From Euwallacea fornicatus (lineage: Eukaryota; Arthropoda; Insecta; Coleoptera; Curculionidae), in NCBI RefSeq assembly GCF_040115645.1, contig NC_089549.1:2418001-2482000 (forward strand): DNA of 64,000 nucleotides. The letters are read 5' to 3'. The notes beneath the pieces were generated by a model. The model was not told where the DNA came from. It worked only from the letters and a program-made list of their open reading frames with translations, and ran no database searches. This document shows positions 38,568-52,700 of the stretch, one piece after another. Made by a program: the position numbers and the translations under genes. Each line of letters opens with the position of its first letter. Position 1 is the first letter of the stretch.

Positions 38568-41496
38568 ATGAATTTGCTACCAAAAACAAAAGAGGAATTT
38601 AGTCAAAAAGACTATTGGGATAAGTTTTTTAAAAAACGTGGTAAAAAGGCCTTTGAATGGTGAGTTTAATTATCACTCTCTCATTATCAGTATTTCATCT
38701 TACTGGAGCTCAGATATTTTTAATTGACAATTATATAGTATATCACTTGCAAAGCATACAAAGATGCATTTTAGAACATTTAGTTCTACTGTATTTTTAC
38801 AGTACTCAAGAAGAAAAATAGTACATACAAATACAAAAACTCTCCTTTTGAACAAATTCTGTATAATGCAGTTAATGGGACTTTAAGGATATAGATGCTG
38901 CATAAGAAATATTCTAAATTTGATGAGGATTCTAACAAACTAATTATGTACAAGGAGACCCATTAAAATAATGTTCCACAAATACTGCACCTAAGTTGGA
39001 ACCTGGCTTTGAAGACAAATTGACTTCAAATTTACTCTTCACCTTCTAATGTCTGCCTTTAAATTATTTGTTAAAATTTTATAGGTATGGGGAATATCCC
39101 GAATTAGCCAAATATCTGCATAAATATCTCAAATTACAAGATAATATTTTGATAGTAGGATGTGGAAGCTCTACTTTGGGAAAGGATTTATATGATGTTG
39201 GTTGTAGGTAAGCAATAATTTTGATAATTAAAAAGAACTCCAGATAGCCCTAATATTTGCAAGATTACAAATCAAACTTCTTGAACACTTATATTCATGC
39301 ATTCACAGAAATATCACCAACATTGACATCTCAAAAATAGTAATTAAACAAATGCAGTCACAAACAGATAAGGAAAGACCAGGCCTAAAATATATCCAAA
39401 TGGATGCTTTACATACAGATTTTAAAAATGAGGAATTCAATGTTATTATTGACAAGGGTACTCTCGATGCTTTAATGCCTGACCAGGCAGAGGGTACTCT
39501 TAAAACTATAAACCAGTACTTCTCCGAAATTCAAAGAATTCTCAAGTATAATGGGAGATATATTTGCATTTCTTTACTACAAGAGCACATCTTACAGTGG
39601 TTGTTAAGCTTTTTCCCATCTAATAATTGGATGTTTCGTGCAATTCGGTGTTATGAGCCTGAAATAAAATCTGCAGAAAACGGCGAAAATGCAATGCCGG
39701 TTTTCATGGTTGTATGCACCAAGTTTAAGCTCCTTCCTAGACAGGTAACTAATTTATGGGTTAAACTGAATACATAGTATTTCACTGGAATAAATGTAAG
39801 ATTTTAGAATTGAATTTAGGCGCCCAAGAAACGATACAAAAATGTGAATCAGTGGAAGAAGTTGCAAAACATGTGATTAGTGCTCAGAAGGCTGCTTTTA
39901 TATGTTCAGCCTTACAAAAGTCTAGTATGGGCGTTGAAAATGAAATAACTTTAGAGTTATATGACCAGAGAAATCAGGCATTGCCTCGATATAACGTTTA
40001 TGTAGTCGAGTCAGAGGTTACTTCTGAGGTAAAAAGAGGGTCATACGCAGCATTTATAGTACCAGAAGGCAGGTGAGTTCTTCACAATCACATTTAATTT
40101 GATAATATTAAAATGATTACCTTTTTAAGAGAGGCAGAATGGCTATTTTCAACCAAAATTGGGAGGAAAAAGTTGGTTTCTATGACTAGCCATAATCGGT
40201 TAACTATTGTAACGATGCATCGCGGACAAAAATATGATTCTTTGGATTCGGTCAAAGAGGAATTAGAAGGTGTGGTGAGGAATTTAGCTCCTGCTAATTT
40301 CAATTTGCAAAAAGTATATCAAATTGAAAAAAACGTTAGCTTCAAACTGTTAAAATCATCTTCCAGATTGCTTTTCTGACATTAGGCTCCGACCTTGGTA
40401 AACGTACTGTAATACATGAGGGAACTTCTGCTTATTCCGGCGATTACGTCATAGAAGACGTCGAACATGACGACGGCCAAAAGTACAGACGCCTCTTTTA
40501 CCTCACCTCCCAATTAGTTATTCAATCAGAAGCTAAACTGAAAACCATTAAAACCAGAAATGGGAAACGAAAGGATATAATCGATTTGGCCACTTTAACC
40601 TGCCAACATCATATTTATATGAGTATTGCTACGTATTTGGTAGCAAAGGAAAAGGCGAATGTTGTAGTCTTGGGATTGGGAGGAGGCGGTTTATGTTCCT
40701 TTCTTCGAAAATTTTTGGCTGGAGGAGAAATCACTGCGATAGAAATCGATGCAGAGATGTTGAAAATTGCTAAGCAATGGTTCGATTTTGCTTTAAATGA
40801 GAAGCTCAAAGCGATCATTCAAGATGGATTAGATTACATTCAAGAGTTAGATAATGAAGGTAAGAACTTAATGTATATTATAAATTTGGTGATGTGTATT
40901 ACAATAAGGGAAATGATCGCATTAAATTTCTCCTATATATTTTTTTTAGGTTCCAATGTTGATGCTTTGCTTTGTGATGTAGATAATAAAAGTTCTGATA
41001 TAGGGATGAGTTGCCCTCCTAAAGAGTTCATTGCCCCCAATACATTGGAAAAGATCTCAAAGGCAATTGGATCTAAAGGTATAATTGTATGCTTAAAATC
41101 GAATATGTAGCGTACTTACCGAGAAATTGTTATATTAGCACTGAATATTTGGTGGGCGTTCTTTGACAATGAAATAATATTGGTTATTAGGAACATAGTA
41201 TTCAATTTGATGGTTTTTTAGGCATTTTTGTGGTAAACCTGGTCCTAAGGGATACTCAATTACGTCCGGGTATCATAGCAACTTTCCAAAAAACATTTAA
41301 AACCATCGTCTCATACAAACTCTCAGAAGACTTGAACGAAGTGTTTCTCTGCACCAATATTGAAGAGTCTAACCAATTTTTTATGGATAAATTGAAAAGG
41401 GGTGCTGAAGCAATCAACACGTTTTTTAAAAAAAATAATGTTCAAGATGAAGTTCATGTGGATGATTATGTTGGGAGTTTGAAAATAAATAGTTGA
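38568..41496 (+). CDS. METTL13: eEF1A lysine and N-terminal methyltransferase (METTL13)
   Basis: Exons 38568-38659, 39085-39207, 39309-39744, 39801-40072, 40130-40313, 40367-40859, 40950-41078 and 41222-41496 give 667 aa (human 699). It is a dual methyltransferase: in human the N-terminal domain methylates Lys55 of eEF1A and the C-terminal domain its N-terminus. The N-terminal SAM-binding motif I is ILIVGCGSS (52-60), followed by NITNIDIS and the FNVIIDKGTLDALM block. The C-terminal domain has VVVLGLGGGGLCSF (from about 468), an acidic EID after strand 2, and LLCDVDNK. The start is the ATG opening MNLLPKTKEEFSQKDYWDKF, which matches the family N-terminus. AATAAA signals lie at 41717-41722 and 41732-41737. 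Confidence 0.95.
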
Positions 41497-42032
41497 AAAT
41501 TACCTAGTTTTGCTTACTCAAATAGAACTCAGCGTTTACAAGCAGGGTTTACATATGCATTTAAGATGATAGCAAAACAATAGTTTGAAAATAGCTTCAT
41601 CTTGTGAATATGAGAATAGACAAATTCGTCGCCAAAATTTACATAATTACATTCTTGTATTCGCAGTATAAATTACATTCAGTCTTATGATTGTTTCAAG
41701 AATACATACTTTTGTTAATAAACAATAGATTAATAAATAAACTTGAAATCTCAATATTTACATAATAGGCCATCATATAAGTAGTGGATTGTTACGTGCG
41801 AATTAAATGGCACATTTACATGTTATATTTACATGTACATATATGATTGGTTATAGGAACTTTTTTACATTTGTTTAAAAATAATTTACCAAAGAACTAA
41901 AAGGGATGTCAATATAAAATAGAAAATATTTCCAACAAAAAAAGCAGAACGGTGGGGAAGATTGTACAATGACCTAATAACTTGCAAATTGCAACAATTT
42001 TACTAAATTTCTAACACCTAAAAGCCTTTTTG
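41497..42032. other. Convergent intergenic region, METTL13 / DET1
   Basis: About 540 bp holding the 3' UTRs of both genes. AATAAA at 41717-41722 and 41732-41737 on the plus strand are plausible METTL13 polyadenylation signals. Nothing else seen. Confidence 0.5.
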
Positions 42033-43946
42033 TCATAGGCAGCTATATTGATTAACATCGGAACGATTAAAATCTGGATTTTGATTGTCACATCTCACAT
42101 GAAAATTTACAATATATTCAGAATTAGTTCTTTGAACGGAAACCGCAAAAGGATCTGTAGGGTGGAACGTAAAAGCTACGAGTCTCCTCGCTGTTGATCC
42201 CACGTTTTTATGATTGTCAACATAAAGGCGGAATTTTAAATAACCCGAACCTCTGGAGTTAAACCTAATTGGATGTTCCCCGCACTGCTTCGGCCGTTCC
42301 ATCAAAGAAATCCACTTATCGTCGTAGCTGAATAGGGAATAGTCCAGGTACGGTGAAGTTGTGTAGGATTGAGCACTTATTGGTAAATAAGCCAATATTC
42401 GCCTGATAGCTTCGGCTTTTCCGCCAAATTTTGCAGCCATAATAGTGTGGCGATATCTATAGATGTGTATAAAAGGTAATTAGCTATTAAAAAATTAAAA
42501 TTTAAGAGCTAATGAGATACATTTAATGTATGGATAAGATATAGGGAACTTTACGCGCTATATTGTCAGTTGACACTATGTCTAGTATAAAAACCAACTT
42601 ACCTACGATAATGAAGCCTAGCATATGTGTTATTTGAAGGGCTGCATGTGAATTGGGTCTCACTATGGAGACATGCATTTCTAAAGTTGTCTGTAAAGTT
42701 TTCATAAAGGTTTGCTAATTCAGCAGAACTATTTTCATACACAGCTAAGACTCTGCTCTCTGTTATATTATAAACAACAAAAAACTTGGGATCGCTGCTA
42801 TTGGCATCAGTCTGTTTCATAGACACCACTTCCTCACTGGCATATTTAACTAATAAGTGATTTTCATCCAAAAGTTGCATCTTCCACATTCTTAGAGACT
42901 TAAAATTTTCAAAGTAATGAAAGAACTTTCTTACTTCTGTGGGATCCTTGGTGGTGCTACTAATATATGAGGCTCTTTTGTGTAGGAAAGTTAAAAGCCT
43001 ATGTTTCAAGGAGTTAATGGAACTATCTTTAAATGCCCGCTCATTTGGATACACTGAATTGTATAAGTATAAGTCATCCTCATAACAGAATCTTCCAATT
43101 TTCCTTACGTCCACAAACATGCCATCTAATATTTGAAAAATGTGGATCATTTGATGTTGCACTGACAAAACTGCTAATGTGTCTTTATATAAATATAACC
43201 CTTGGTTGTGGGACAAAAATATTTTATCTACTTTAAATTTTCGAGTATCACAGAGCTTGCCTAAATGCAAGTCAACCAAATGCAAAGTATATTCTTCCAA
43301 AGGAGATCTACATAGAAAGTTTTTTTTTATAGAGGTTATTTTCAGTTGAGTTAAGTCTTCATTACCTCATGGTTGGGGTAACTGCTTCATTATTGGTATA
43401 AATTTCATAAAAATGGGGCCTTATCTCATCAGGAATATATGAAGCAGATCCAACAATAACATACCGACCATCGTCACTAAAGAGGCTACATTCCCTATTG
43501 AGTTGTTCAGTTGTGGTAATATTTATTGAATGCTTCAACTGCAATTTATATTTGTAAGAACAAGAAAGCTATTATTGTTTACTTACTTCAAAAAATCTGT
43601 AAAATATCTTTTTTTTAATATCATCCACTACAGTCTTATCTGGTTTTTCTAAATCTCCAATCCTTTGGAGCAAATCCGCCGCTGCCGCAGGCCCTTTGTA
43701 TCTGTACACTTCCAAAGAGCTTTGATCTGACGAGAAAGCAATAGCAAACTTTCCATCAGGTGTGAATTTTCTGATAAAACAAGGGGGCTTTTCAGCATTA
43801 ATAACAGTGAAATTAGGGTAAACTGTTTGGTAGAATTGTCGGATAGTTCCAGGCCTGCGGTTACATTGTCTCTCCCTGTCTATTAGTCGGAGTACTATGT
43901 TCTCTGGAAATTTTTTGGGAGCACAAGATTCTAAAATTGATTCCAT
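42033..43946 (-). CDS. DET1: DET1 homolog, component of DDB1-CUL4 ubiquitin ligase
   Basis: Exons 43946-43587, 43538-43366, 43307-42603 and 42456-42033 give 553 aa, almost the same as human DET1 (550). DET1 binds DDB1 and DDA1 and helps recruit COP1 and E2 variants to CUL4 ligases in the nucleus. Highly conserved blocks are NFTVINAEKPPCFIRKFTPD, NRECSLFSDDGRYVIVGSA, CDTRKFKVDKIFLSHNQGLY, MWKMQLLDENHLLVKY, LPISAQSYTTSPYLDYSLF and FTFHPTDPFAVSVQRTN. Length and order match the family from end to end. It is divergent with JMJD4; the two start codons are about 650 bp apart. Confidence 0.96.
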
Positions 43947-44594
43947 TCTTTGTTGCTTTAGAGGTTTGTCAATTCAAGAACGGATGGAAATTGACCAAAA
44001 TTAATTTGCAAAATAAAGCAAAATTAAAATAATATTGGAAATTTGGAAACAAAACAAACAATTCCTCAACCAGGTAATCGGATCATTTTTTATTGCGAAG
44101 GGTTTTGTACCACTCTGCACTAGTTACACCCGAGCGTTCTTAATGGAAAATTTGACAGAACGGTGTGTGTTCACACATGACGCACAAACGAAATTGTACG
44201 AGCGATTATGATTATTGCGCTCTTATTCAAAATATTGCGCTTTTTGAATTAATGCGTGATTAATGGAACTTTAATTAGTTGTTATTTATTCTATTGCAAG
44301 TTGGAAAAACTAATGTGAGAGAAGCATTAATCAAGCAGTGGCAATGCTACAGATATCTACATTAAATGTCAAAGTGAAGTCTGTCTGGTAACTATTTAGA
44401 ACATGAGTGAAAATTCAAGTTAAACGAGGTGTGGAGGTAAGGAAATTCGTGAAAATTGGTAGTTTGTAATAATTTTAACATTTATGTTTAGTATTTCGTA
44501 TTTCAATAGTAGTAGTAAGTAGTGTTAAACAAAAAGGTTAAATAATATTAGTGTGTTCCTAGTCTATCTAGACAGTGTCATCAATCTAGCACCC
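43947..44594. promoter_or_regulatory. Shared divergent upstream region, DET1 / JMJD4
   Basis: A 648-bp region between opposing start codons. A GTG at 44553 extends the JMJD4 frame upstream, but the ATG at 44595 is the natural start. No clear core promoter element identified. Confidence 0.45.
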
Positions 44595-45826
44595 ATGATG
44601 GAACTTGCCATTCCCAAAGGAACTTACCATAAATTTTCTTCTCAACCCCAAGCAGTAGTTGATGAGAACATTCAAGTTTTAGATGGAAAAAATCTGTCAT
44701 ATGGAGATTTTTTTGAAAACTACATGTTCAGAAATAGACCCTGCTTAATAAAGAATGTCTCTAATAACTGGGAAGCCACTTCAAAGTGGGTGGTAAATGG
44801 TAGACCAAATATTGAATATTTAAATTACAAATACAAAGACACTAATGCTATAATTTATAATTGTTCTGAGAGGTACTTTAATTCCCAAAAATGCATAGAG
44901 AGCACTCTTGGGGAATATGTAAAGTTGTGGAAGCAGGTGGAGCAAGAAGGAATATATTACCTGAAAGATTGGCATTTGAAACTACAGTGTCCAGAAGATA
45001 CCTTTTATGAAGTGCCCATTTATTTTGCATCTGACTGGTTAAATGAGTACTTTATTCATTGTACTGATGATGATTATCGATTTGTTTATGTAGGCCAAAA
45101 AGGAAGCTGGTAAAGCAATTAAATATTCTGAAGTGATTACAATTTTGGCAACCTTCCATTTGTTTTGTTTTTAGGACCCCATTACATATAGATGTCTTCA
45201 ACTCCTTCAGCTGGTCTGTAAACATCTGTGGTCAGAAACAATGGATTTTCTTCCCTCCTGGAGAAGAATCCCAGTTAAAAGACAATCTAAACAACATTTT
45301 TTATGATATTAAAAACGCTCCAGAAATACAAAATAGCTTAGAATTGATTCAAAATGATGGAGAGGCAGTTTTTGTACCATCAGGGTGGTACCACCAGGTG
45401 TGGAATTTAGAAGACACAATTTCTATTAATCACAATTGGGTGAATGGATGCAATATTAGTACCATGTGGGATAGCTTGAAAACTTCCTTGAAAATTATTG
45501 AAAATGAAATTAAGGACTGTAGAGATATGGATAATTTTGATGAACAGTGTCAAACGATATTAAAAGTTCACTTTGGGATTGACTATAATAAGTTTTATAA
45601 ATTTTTGACATTTATTGGCCAAAGACGTATAGATATGCTCAACAATAAGCTCGAGAGGAAGATGTTTTATGGACATGGAATTAGTAGTGATCATATCATT
45701 TTTGATCTGGTACAGATTTGTGCTGTGATTCAAGATTTTTTAAACTGTGATTATGCAAATGGGAAATTTGTGGAGGGACAGTCATTTGTGGTGGCCATAA
45801 AGAAGAGTATAGAAAATATAGTATAG
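44595..45826 (+). CDS. JMJD4: JmjC domain protein 4 (2-oxoglutarate oxygenase)
   Basis: Two exons, 44595-45109 and 45175-45826, give 388 aa. In human, JMJD4 hydroxylates a lysine of the translation termination factor eRF1 in the cytoplasm. The N-terminus has the cupin-type lead-in FFENYMFRNRPCLIKNVSNN and WVVNGRPNIEYL. The iron-binding facial triad is visible: H176 and D178 in WTPLHIDVFNSFSWSV and H245 in VFVPSGWYHQVWN. Lys194 in GQKQW fits the 2-oxoglutarate-binding position. All key residues are present, so it should be active. Either of two adjacent ATGs (44595, 44598) could be used. An AATAAA lies at 46000-46005. Confidence 0.95.
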
Positions 45827-46798
45827 GTAATATATGCAATTTTGTTGGTTTCAATATAGTAGTATTGATATTGGAGAAAAAAGGCAGTCCAGAGAGAAAT
45901 AATAGGTTATTAATTTTGATTACTGTGTCCTTGTTCCTGTTAGAAGATTAAGAATTATTGCTGTGTTTAATGTTATATAAAATATAGAAAGTGGCTTGAA
46001 ATAAAATCTAAGGGTAGAAAATTAGATTTTAGTTTCTCAAAACATTAAACAAATATTTTTAAAAAATTTCATTTGTTCTATTAATTTTGCCAGACTGTAA
46101 TATATTTGACAAATATATAAGTGGAAATACATGGAGCAAATGCACTTGTATGCCCTGCGTTTGTTAAAACTTTCGAAAATAGGAATCCAATTTGTTATCC
46201 TCGCTCAAATACTATGGGATTAACGCATTAGCTTCCTCTTTTGGTATACTTTAATACAGGAGCAGTTTTGCATAGTTTGTTGGGCGTTAATGTTATAACT
46301 CTGTTTGGACCGAATGGATTCGAGATTATTTAACTAGATAGTACGTATTTTGTTTCTTTTTTTTACTGGTTAAGTTCAACTATGTTTTGCCATACTTGTA
46401 AGTTAAAAAATTGCAGATTAGTGTTATGTGAGACATTGATATCATTCTTGCGTTGTATTTGAACATATTTTTCCAGCCCTGTACAATAGCCAAGAGACTT
46501 CTGCCACTGATCATTCAGACATTCAATGTGTCTGATACACCGACAATTAAAGATGCAATTCGGAGGTCAATCGTCAGTTAATAAATTATTTTTGATTTGA
46601 TAGGACTATTTTCATTTTGTGAGACCCAGGATCCTATATAAATCGTTCCGATTTCGAAAAGAAACGCAGTAAATTCATGCATATTAAAATTGCGCTTCAC
46701 AAAATGATATCAACCTACTAAGCAAACAGTCTCAATTTACTCCTGTTAATTAATAAAATGTGTGCTTTTCAGTCCACCGCTTATTTTGAATGCCAGGT
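45827..46798. other. Intergenic region, JMJD4 to SUCO
   Basis: About 970 bp containing the JMJD4 3' UTR (AATAAA at 46000-46005) and the SUCO upstream region. No other gene or RNA recognised. Confidence 0.5.
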
Positions 46799-49700
46799 AT
46801 GCAATTTAACATGAAAGTTACCGGATTTACAGTGTTCCTGATCGGATATTTCAACATTACTTTCCTCTATTTGAGGTAAGAGCTTCATGCATACAACTAT
46901 TTTGCTTTTTTTCACGAAAAAGCTTTTCAGCACCTTCCAATGCAGTGAGGTCCATTCAGACTCCAATGAAGATGACTCAACCTTGAATGTTCAACCAACA
47001 ACCCTGGTCCAAAATTATTCTAGTTCTGATCTTTTCTCTGCTGAAGCAGATATTATTAGTACCAGTGAAGGTCACTTAATCTTCAACCAGGAAGAAAAGT
47101 TGGATAAGGTTATTGATTCTACACCTACAAATAAATTGGATGCAGTTCCTGAGCCAGTTTTCACCAGTGTTGATTCCAGTCATGTGGATGTGACAAATGA
47201 GTAAGTAGAAATATAGATCTAAATTTTATATAGAGTAAATTGTTTTGGTAGTATTTTTGTCTCTTAATAAGATGTAAATATTCCCTTTACAAGTTTATAA
47301 CAAGGTTTTAAATTTAGTAGGTCCTTATTTTGTTAACATTGGTAAGCTTAAAGAGAAAAAAATAATTTCTCATGTCTCAGTTTATTATACAGAAGTTAGA
47401 GCAGAAGTCTTTGAATAAAAAATTGGTTGCAATATTCTTAAAAGACTTGTGTTGACTAATTGTTTTTCCACTAGTGCACTGTATTATTAGTCTACTGGTT
47501 TTTAGATTTATTTTTCAAATTCATAAAACATACTAACTATTGCTGGTAATCGAGAATAGGCGATTTAGTTTAAATTTGGTACTTAAAAAGTATCAACAAA
47601 TATATAACAAGCACATAAGGGTCAAAAACCCATAAACTTGAATGATGATTCCATGTAATCAGACGTTTCTCTGATTTAGGAACTACAACAAACATATTTC
47701 AGGCAAAATTATATATCCCAGTGTTTCTGATCTAATTCATATTTTAAATCGACTTGTAATATTCGCAATTTTGCACCAGACCTATTTTTCACATTTATTA
47801 ACCATCATTTATTATAGAACGACACATGTGAATAAACTTTGACGCCAACAAGTTAGTTGCCTTCACATTGATACGTGATAGGAAATACAGTATGGTAGAT
47901 GTTTAAACTTTTAATTTTTGTTATTTTTGTCTTGTAACGGGTTTCAAACAAATACTTTCGGCTGTGCAATAGATAAATAACGTTGGAAAAAATACTCGAC
48001 TTACTGTTAATTGCCAGTAATGCCTGGAATAATTTTATACTTTAATCCTTTTCACGCTTTTAATGGCACTTCAAGGATTTTTTATCCAACGTATTTAAAA
48101 GTGTTAGGAATGCAGTTGCATAACTTTTTTTCGATTACTTATGCAACTTAACGCAATTATTTCTATTATTTTAAACTCAGTGCATTGACTTGCATTGCAG
48201 AAAAGAATTTCCTTAATTTGTTGTGGTTTGTAAATAACGCTCTTTTAAAGTATTAAAGGATGAAAAAATATTTTAGCTAAGTTTTGCCTGGACGTTCTAG
48301 AACACTATAAGTGTTTACCTAAGAGCGTCAATGGTTTGTTTGTCGCTATATCCATTCAATTTAAATTTTATTGATACAGATGATCCTTTATCATTAGCAT
48401 TGGGTTTTGGCATTGAGGCAGATATTTTCTATTATATTACATTGTTTTTTGACTGCAAAATGGTGAGTTTTGTATTTTTTTTTATACCAAGCGTGATTGT
48501 TACAATAAAGTTTGTATTATTCTACAATAAAAATAATAACTTGTTTTGTTGCTCAGACCGAGTTGAACTTACTATTTATTGCTTCAGATAATTAAAGCTA
48601 GAATTTCATTTTTGTTAATTGGAGAAATTAGTTTAATAATTTATGTTTTCTTATTCGGATCTTAAACGAAGTCATGAGAAAGTTGCAGCTGGAAACATTT
48701 CATTCTTTCTCATCTTAGACTGGTCTCAGACTGGCGCTGTTATAGTGAAATTATGTTTGTCAAGCAGCTGGTGCCATTAGCGGAGAATAACGTGCACACA
48801 GGCTATTTTTCGCTGTTTATCGATGTGTATAGTAAATACGTTACGTTGGACTCGTAGATATTTGTCTGCAAGGAATGTTTTTCGCAGTTGTACAATATAT
48901 AAAACGTCATTGCAATGTATACAATTTTAAGAGATATTCATCTTTTGTGGTTTTGTCATTCCCCAATATTTGTTTAGAGATTTACGTCGCATTCAAATTA
49001 ATATAAAACGTTATTTGATAATTAACAAAGGAAATCTCTCACGTTCATAAACGGTAACATTCAATTTTGTAAGGTTTAAATACAATTATCTTTTTTTATT
49101 ATATACTTTTATTTATGGCTATCTCATATAATTAATGATTTATGATTTACTACCCTCGATGAAATTATAGCAGTCGACCGCGTCTATTTTCACCATTGTT
49201 TTTTTGCAGAACATTTCCAATTATTTTTTTGATATCGTTTATGTGCTATAAAGGCCATGAATTGAACGAGACAACGGTTGTCGTACCTGCAGGCGATTAA
49301 TTCACAATGTAAATAAATTCGAAGTCAGGCAGGAAATACCTATGGAGTGGTCAAAGTCTATATATAAAGTGCATCACGAAATTTTACAGGGTTGTGTAGT
49401 ATAGGTCCTTATTTTTTATTACTACTGCTATATAGTAAGGACGGTGAAATTATTCAAAAGTGGCTAAATAAAAGAAAACTAAGCTTTTTCAATTTTTCAA
49501 TAGCCAATTGGTACTTGGCAACAGTTCTTGGTCTTGAAATTTAACAACTTTTGTCCATCATAAGAACATATTTACGGCTTATAGCAAATGCACACCACTT
49601 GATTGCTCTCCAATAAATACCTTCAGAAACCCGTAGAAAATTTTCTATATTAGGTTAAATAACTGAATTATTCGCTGTCGTTAATAATTGAAAAAAAAAA

Positions 49701-52700
49701 AGAAAAAATAACGACTTTTTCCTCAGAATTATCAACAATGACACGCCGATCGTCATCTCACGGATCGATGCGGCCACCGAAGAACTTCAGAAACGAGCCA
49801 AGTTACCATCACCTTTAACGACTGAAGAAACAATATCCGAAGCGATAGAAGCGACTGAAGCTAACATTACTAACCAAGTATTAGACGTGGAAGACGAGAG
49901 CCGATCTGAAATTAATGCAGCCCTTGAGACTGAAGACAAAAAAATACCAAAAAATACGACAGACACGAATGCCGAGGACATACCCTCTTTTTCAGAGTGG
50001 GCGCAGAAACGGTTGGAGGAGGCTGAGAAGCAGGAACAGGATAGTCTGTCCGCTGTAAATACTACGAATAACATCACTAAACATATTTTAAATGCAAAGC
50101 TGCGTTGGAAGAATTACGCCTCTGTAGATTGCGGAGCTAAAGTTATTTTAGCCAATCCAGAAGCGGAACACTCCTCTGCACTTCTGGTGGGTTCGCGAGA
50201 TGAATATGTACTTAACCCTTGCAGTAGCCGCATATGGTTTATTGTGGAGCTTTGCGAAGCAATTCAGCTCAAGAAGGTGGAACTAGCCAACTACGAATTG
50301 TTTTCTTCATCTCCCAAAGATTTCACGGTGTCGGTGGGAGACAGATTTCCTACTAGAGATTGGTCAGTGGTGGGTCAATTCACTGCCAAAGACGAGCGTG
50401 ATGTACAGCATTTTTATATTAACACCGAGACTTTCGGGAAGTATGTTAAAGTTGAAATTAAGTCCCACTACGGCGCGGAACATTACTGTCCTTTAAGTTT
50501 GTTTCGGGCGTATGGAACTTCAGTGTTTGAAGTATTGCAGAAGGACGATTTAACGCATGATCAGCCCATAGATGATGATGATGATGACGAATCTTTAGAT
50601 GTAAACGAAAATACTCCCAGCAATAATCTCCTAACCTCAGCCACAGACGCAGTGATATCGATCGTGAAAAAGGCCGCTCAGGTCTTGGGAAATAAAGTAG
50701 CAAAAAGCAATGATTCTAGTCAGATAAGCAACGATGCCAAATCCCCCTCATTTGTTACCAAGTCGTGCAACTCTCCTAGTCATTATGTGATTTGCACGAA
50801 TTGTTCAGACATCTTGTTTGGAAAGATATTCGAACTTCTAAGCTGCAATCAAAGGCAGATAAAGAATCTAGTCAGCATTCCCTTTATCCGAAATTCCTTA
50901 GAGAGATCCATGATTTGCAAAAACTTTGGAATAGATTTGAGAGACAAATTGGCTCTTAATAGTCTACACTCAGGTTCCTTATGCGTCGAATCCTTCTTTC
51001 CCCCCAGCTTTCTAGGAGCCATGTGCAACATCCTCGCGATAGGCCACAACAAAGTCTTATACAACATTAGTTACCACTTCGCAAACACAACAGAAAAAAT
51101 GCATGGGGATGGTTTGGTAAACGTTGCCAAAGACGAGCAGAACATTTTGCCAGTATTGGAAGGTGAGGAAATGTTAGAGAAGTTTTCTGAACATTTTCCC
51201 ACTGAGCCGCTCAACATAGAGCGTCCCGACATTAACACCAAGTCTGGCTGTTCTACTGACACCACCTACACTTCACAAATTAAACCTTCAAGGTCAATAG
51301 TGACCGAATTGCCGGTTAATTCGGACATAACCACTACACCAGTAGTTACCAAGCAAATAGAAGAAAAACCAGAAGTTTCAGAAAGCATTCAGGGGCAAGG
51401 AGATGTAGTTGATATTGATGGTAGTACTGAAATGCCTAGTAACGGGGATATTCAGATGGATGGCATCATAGACTCAGACAGTGGAGATAAAGCTGGAGTG
51501 GAGCTGAATACCGAAGGCAGTCCATCAGTGAGTAATATGGCAGGTGCGGACAGCGTCCAAGGGCAGAAGGAGTCGGTGTTTTTGAGGCTTTCCAATAGAA
51601 TCAAGGTAAGGCAATGCTATTTAATTGTAAGCATTTCTGGGACCATTGTATTTTACAGAACATTGTATGTTTTGTTTTTTAGTTTATCCCCTTTAAGGTT
51701 CACAACACTGAATTGATCAGAACATGCGAAAATAAACGTAGTGTTTAATAAAAATGCACAGTAAGATTTTTTTGTCCAATTAATGTCGCCAGAAATTTTA
51801 TTCTCATTGTCATGGGTCGTAGACCAATCAGGACCCAGATGTTTATCTGTATCTATAACTTCTAATCTTCAAAACTTACGTCTTACAAGAAAGAGATATT
51901 TCTAATTTAGCCGACCTCGTATATCTTCAAAGATGCTACCTTTACCTAATAAAACACAGGGCACAGTTAACTAAAAGGCTAAAGTATTGGTCTATTTCTA
52001 TTTCAGGCCCTTGAAAGAAACGTATCACTCTCGGGGCAGTACCTCGAAGAGCTGAGCAAAAGATACAAAAAACAGGTAGAGGAAATGCAGCGAGTCCTAG
52101 AAAAAACCGAGAAAACCCTAGATGAAGTGAACGCTTTCGAAGACGAGCGTTTCCGAGCTTTAGAGGACAAACTAGATACACTCACCAAAGCTATGGAATA
52201 TTTCTCTGCGGAAAAAGAGAGCTGGGAAATGATATCTTACTGGCTATTTCTTGTCCTTGCAGCTACATTTCTTGTTTACTGTTATAACAGAATATCAACG
52301 CCGAAACCTGCAGATAAACCTTCTGTTAAACCTGTTGAGATACAGCGCCGCAATTCGGTTGATGTTGTGACCAGAGCCACGACTAAAAAAAAGAAACGGC
52401 GCCCTAGCGATCAAGCTTTAAAGATTGTGGCATCGGCCGCTGCGGGGGACCAGGAAAAATCTATCAAAAAGAGAAAGAAGAAGTCATCGAACCCGTTAGA
52501 CACCTACAGGTATGAGAACAACGAGGAGGTCTTTGCACCTCCCTGCACTTCGAGTAAAATTTGGGGGAAGCAGAGCGGCGCGGATTGGGTGGAAGGTCGG
52601 GGCAGAGTCATAGAAAACATTCCATTTCCTCTGGAAGAAGCCGATAGTTACATATTGGAATTCTTACCGCCGGTGCCGGAGGTGATGCCATTTGACACTC

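Noticed and set aside
44553..44594. Upstream GTG extension of JMJD4
   Set aside because: Nuclear genes rarely start at GTG and the ATG at 44595 fits; the extension reads as 5' UTR.
48331..48591. 86-codon open frame in the SUCO intron
   Set aside because: Phe-rich chance frame with no family match or flanking splice signals.
51606..51716. Read-through of SUCO into intron 3 as a separate C-terminus
   Set aside because: The canonical donor at 51605 and the next exon restore the family coiled coil and membrane segment, so retention is at most a minor form.
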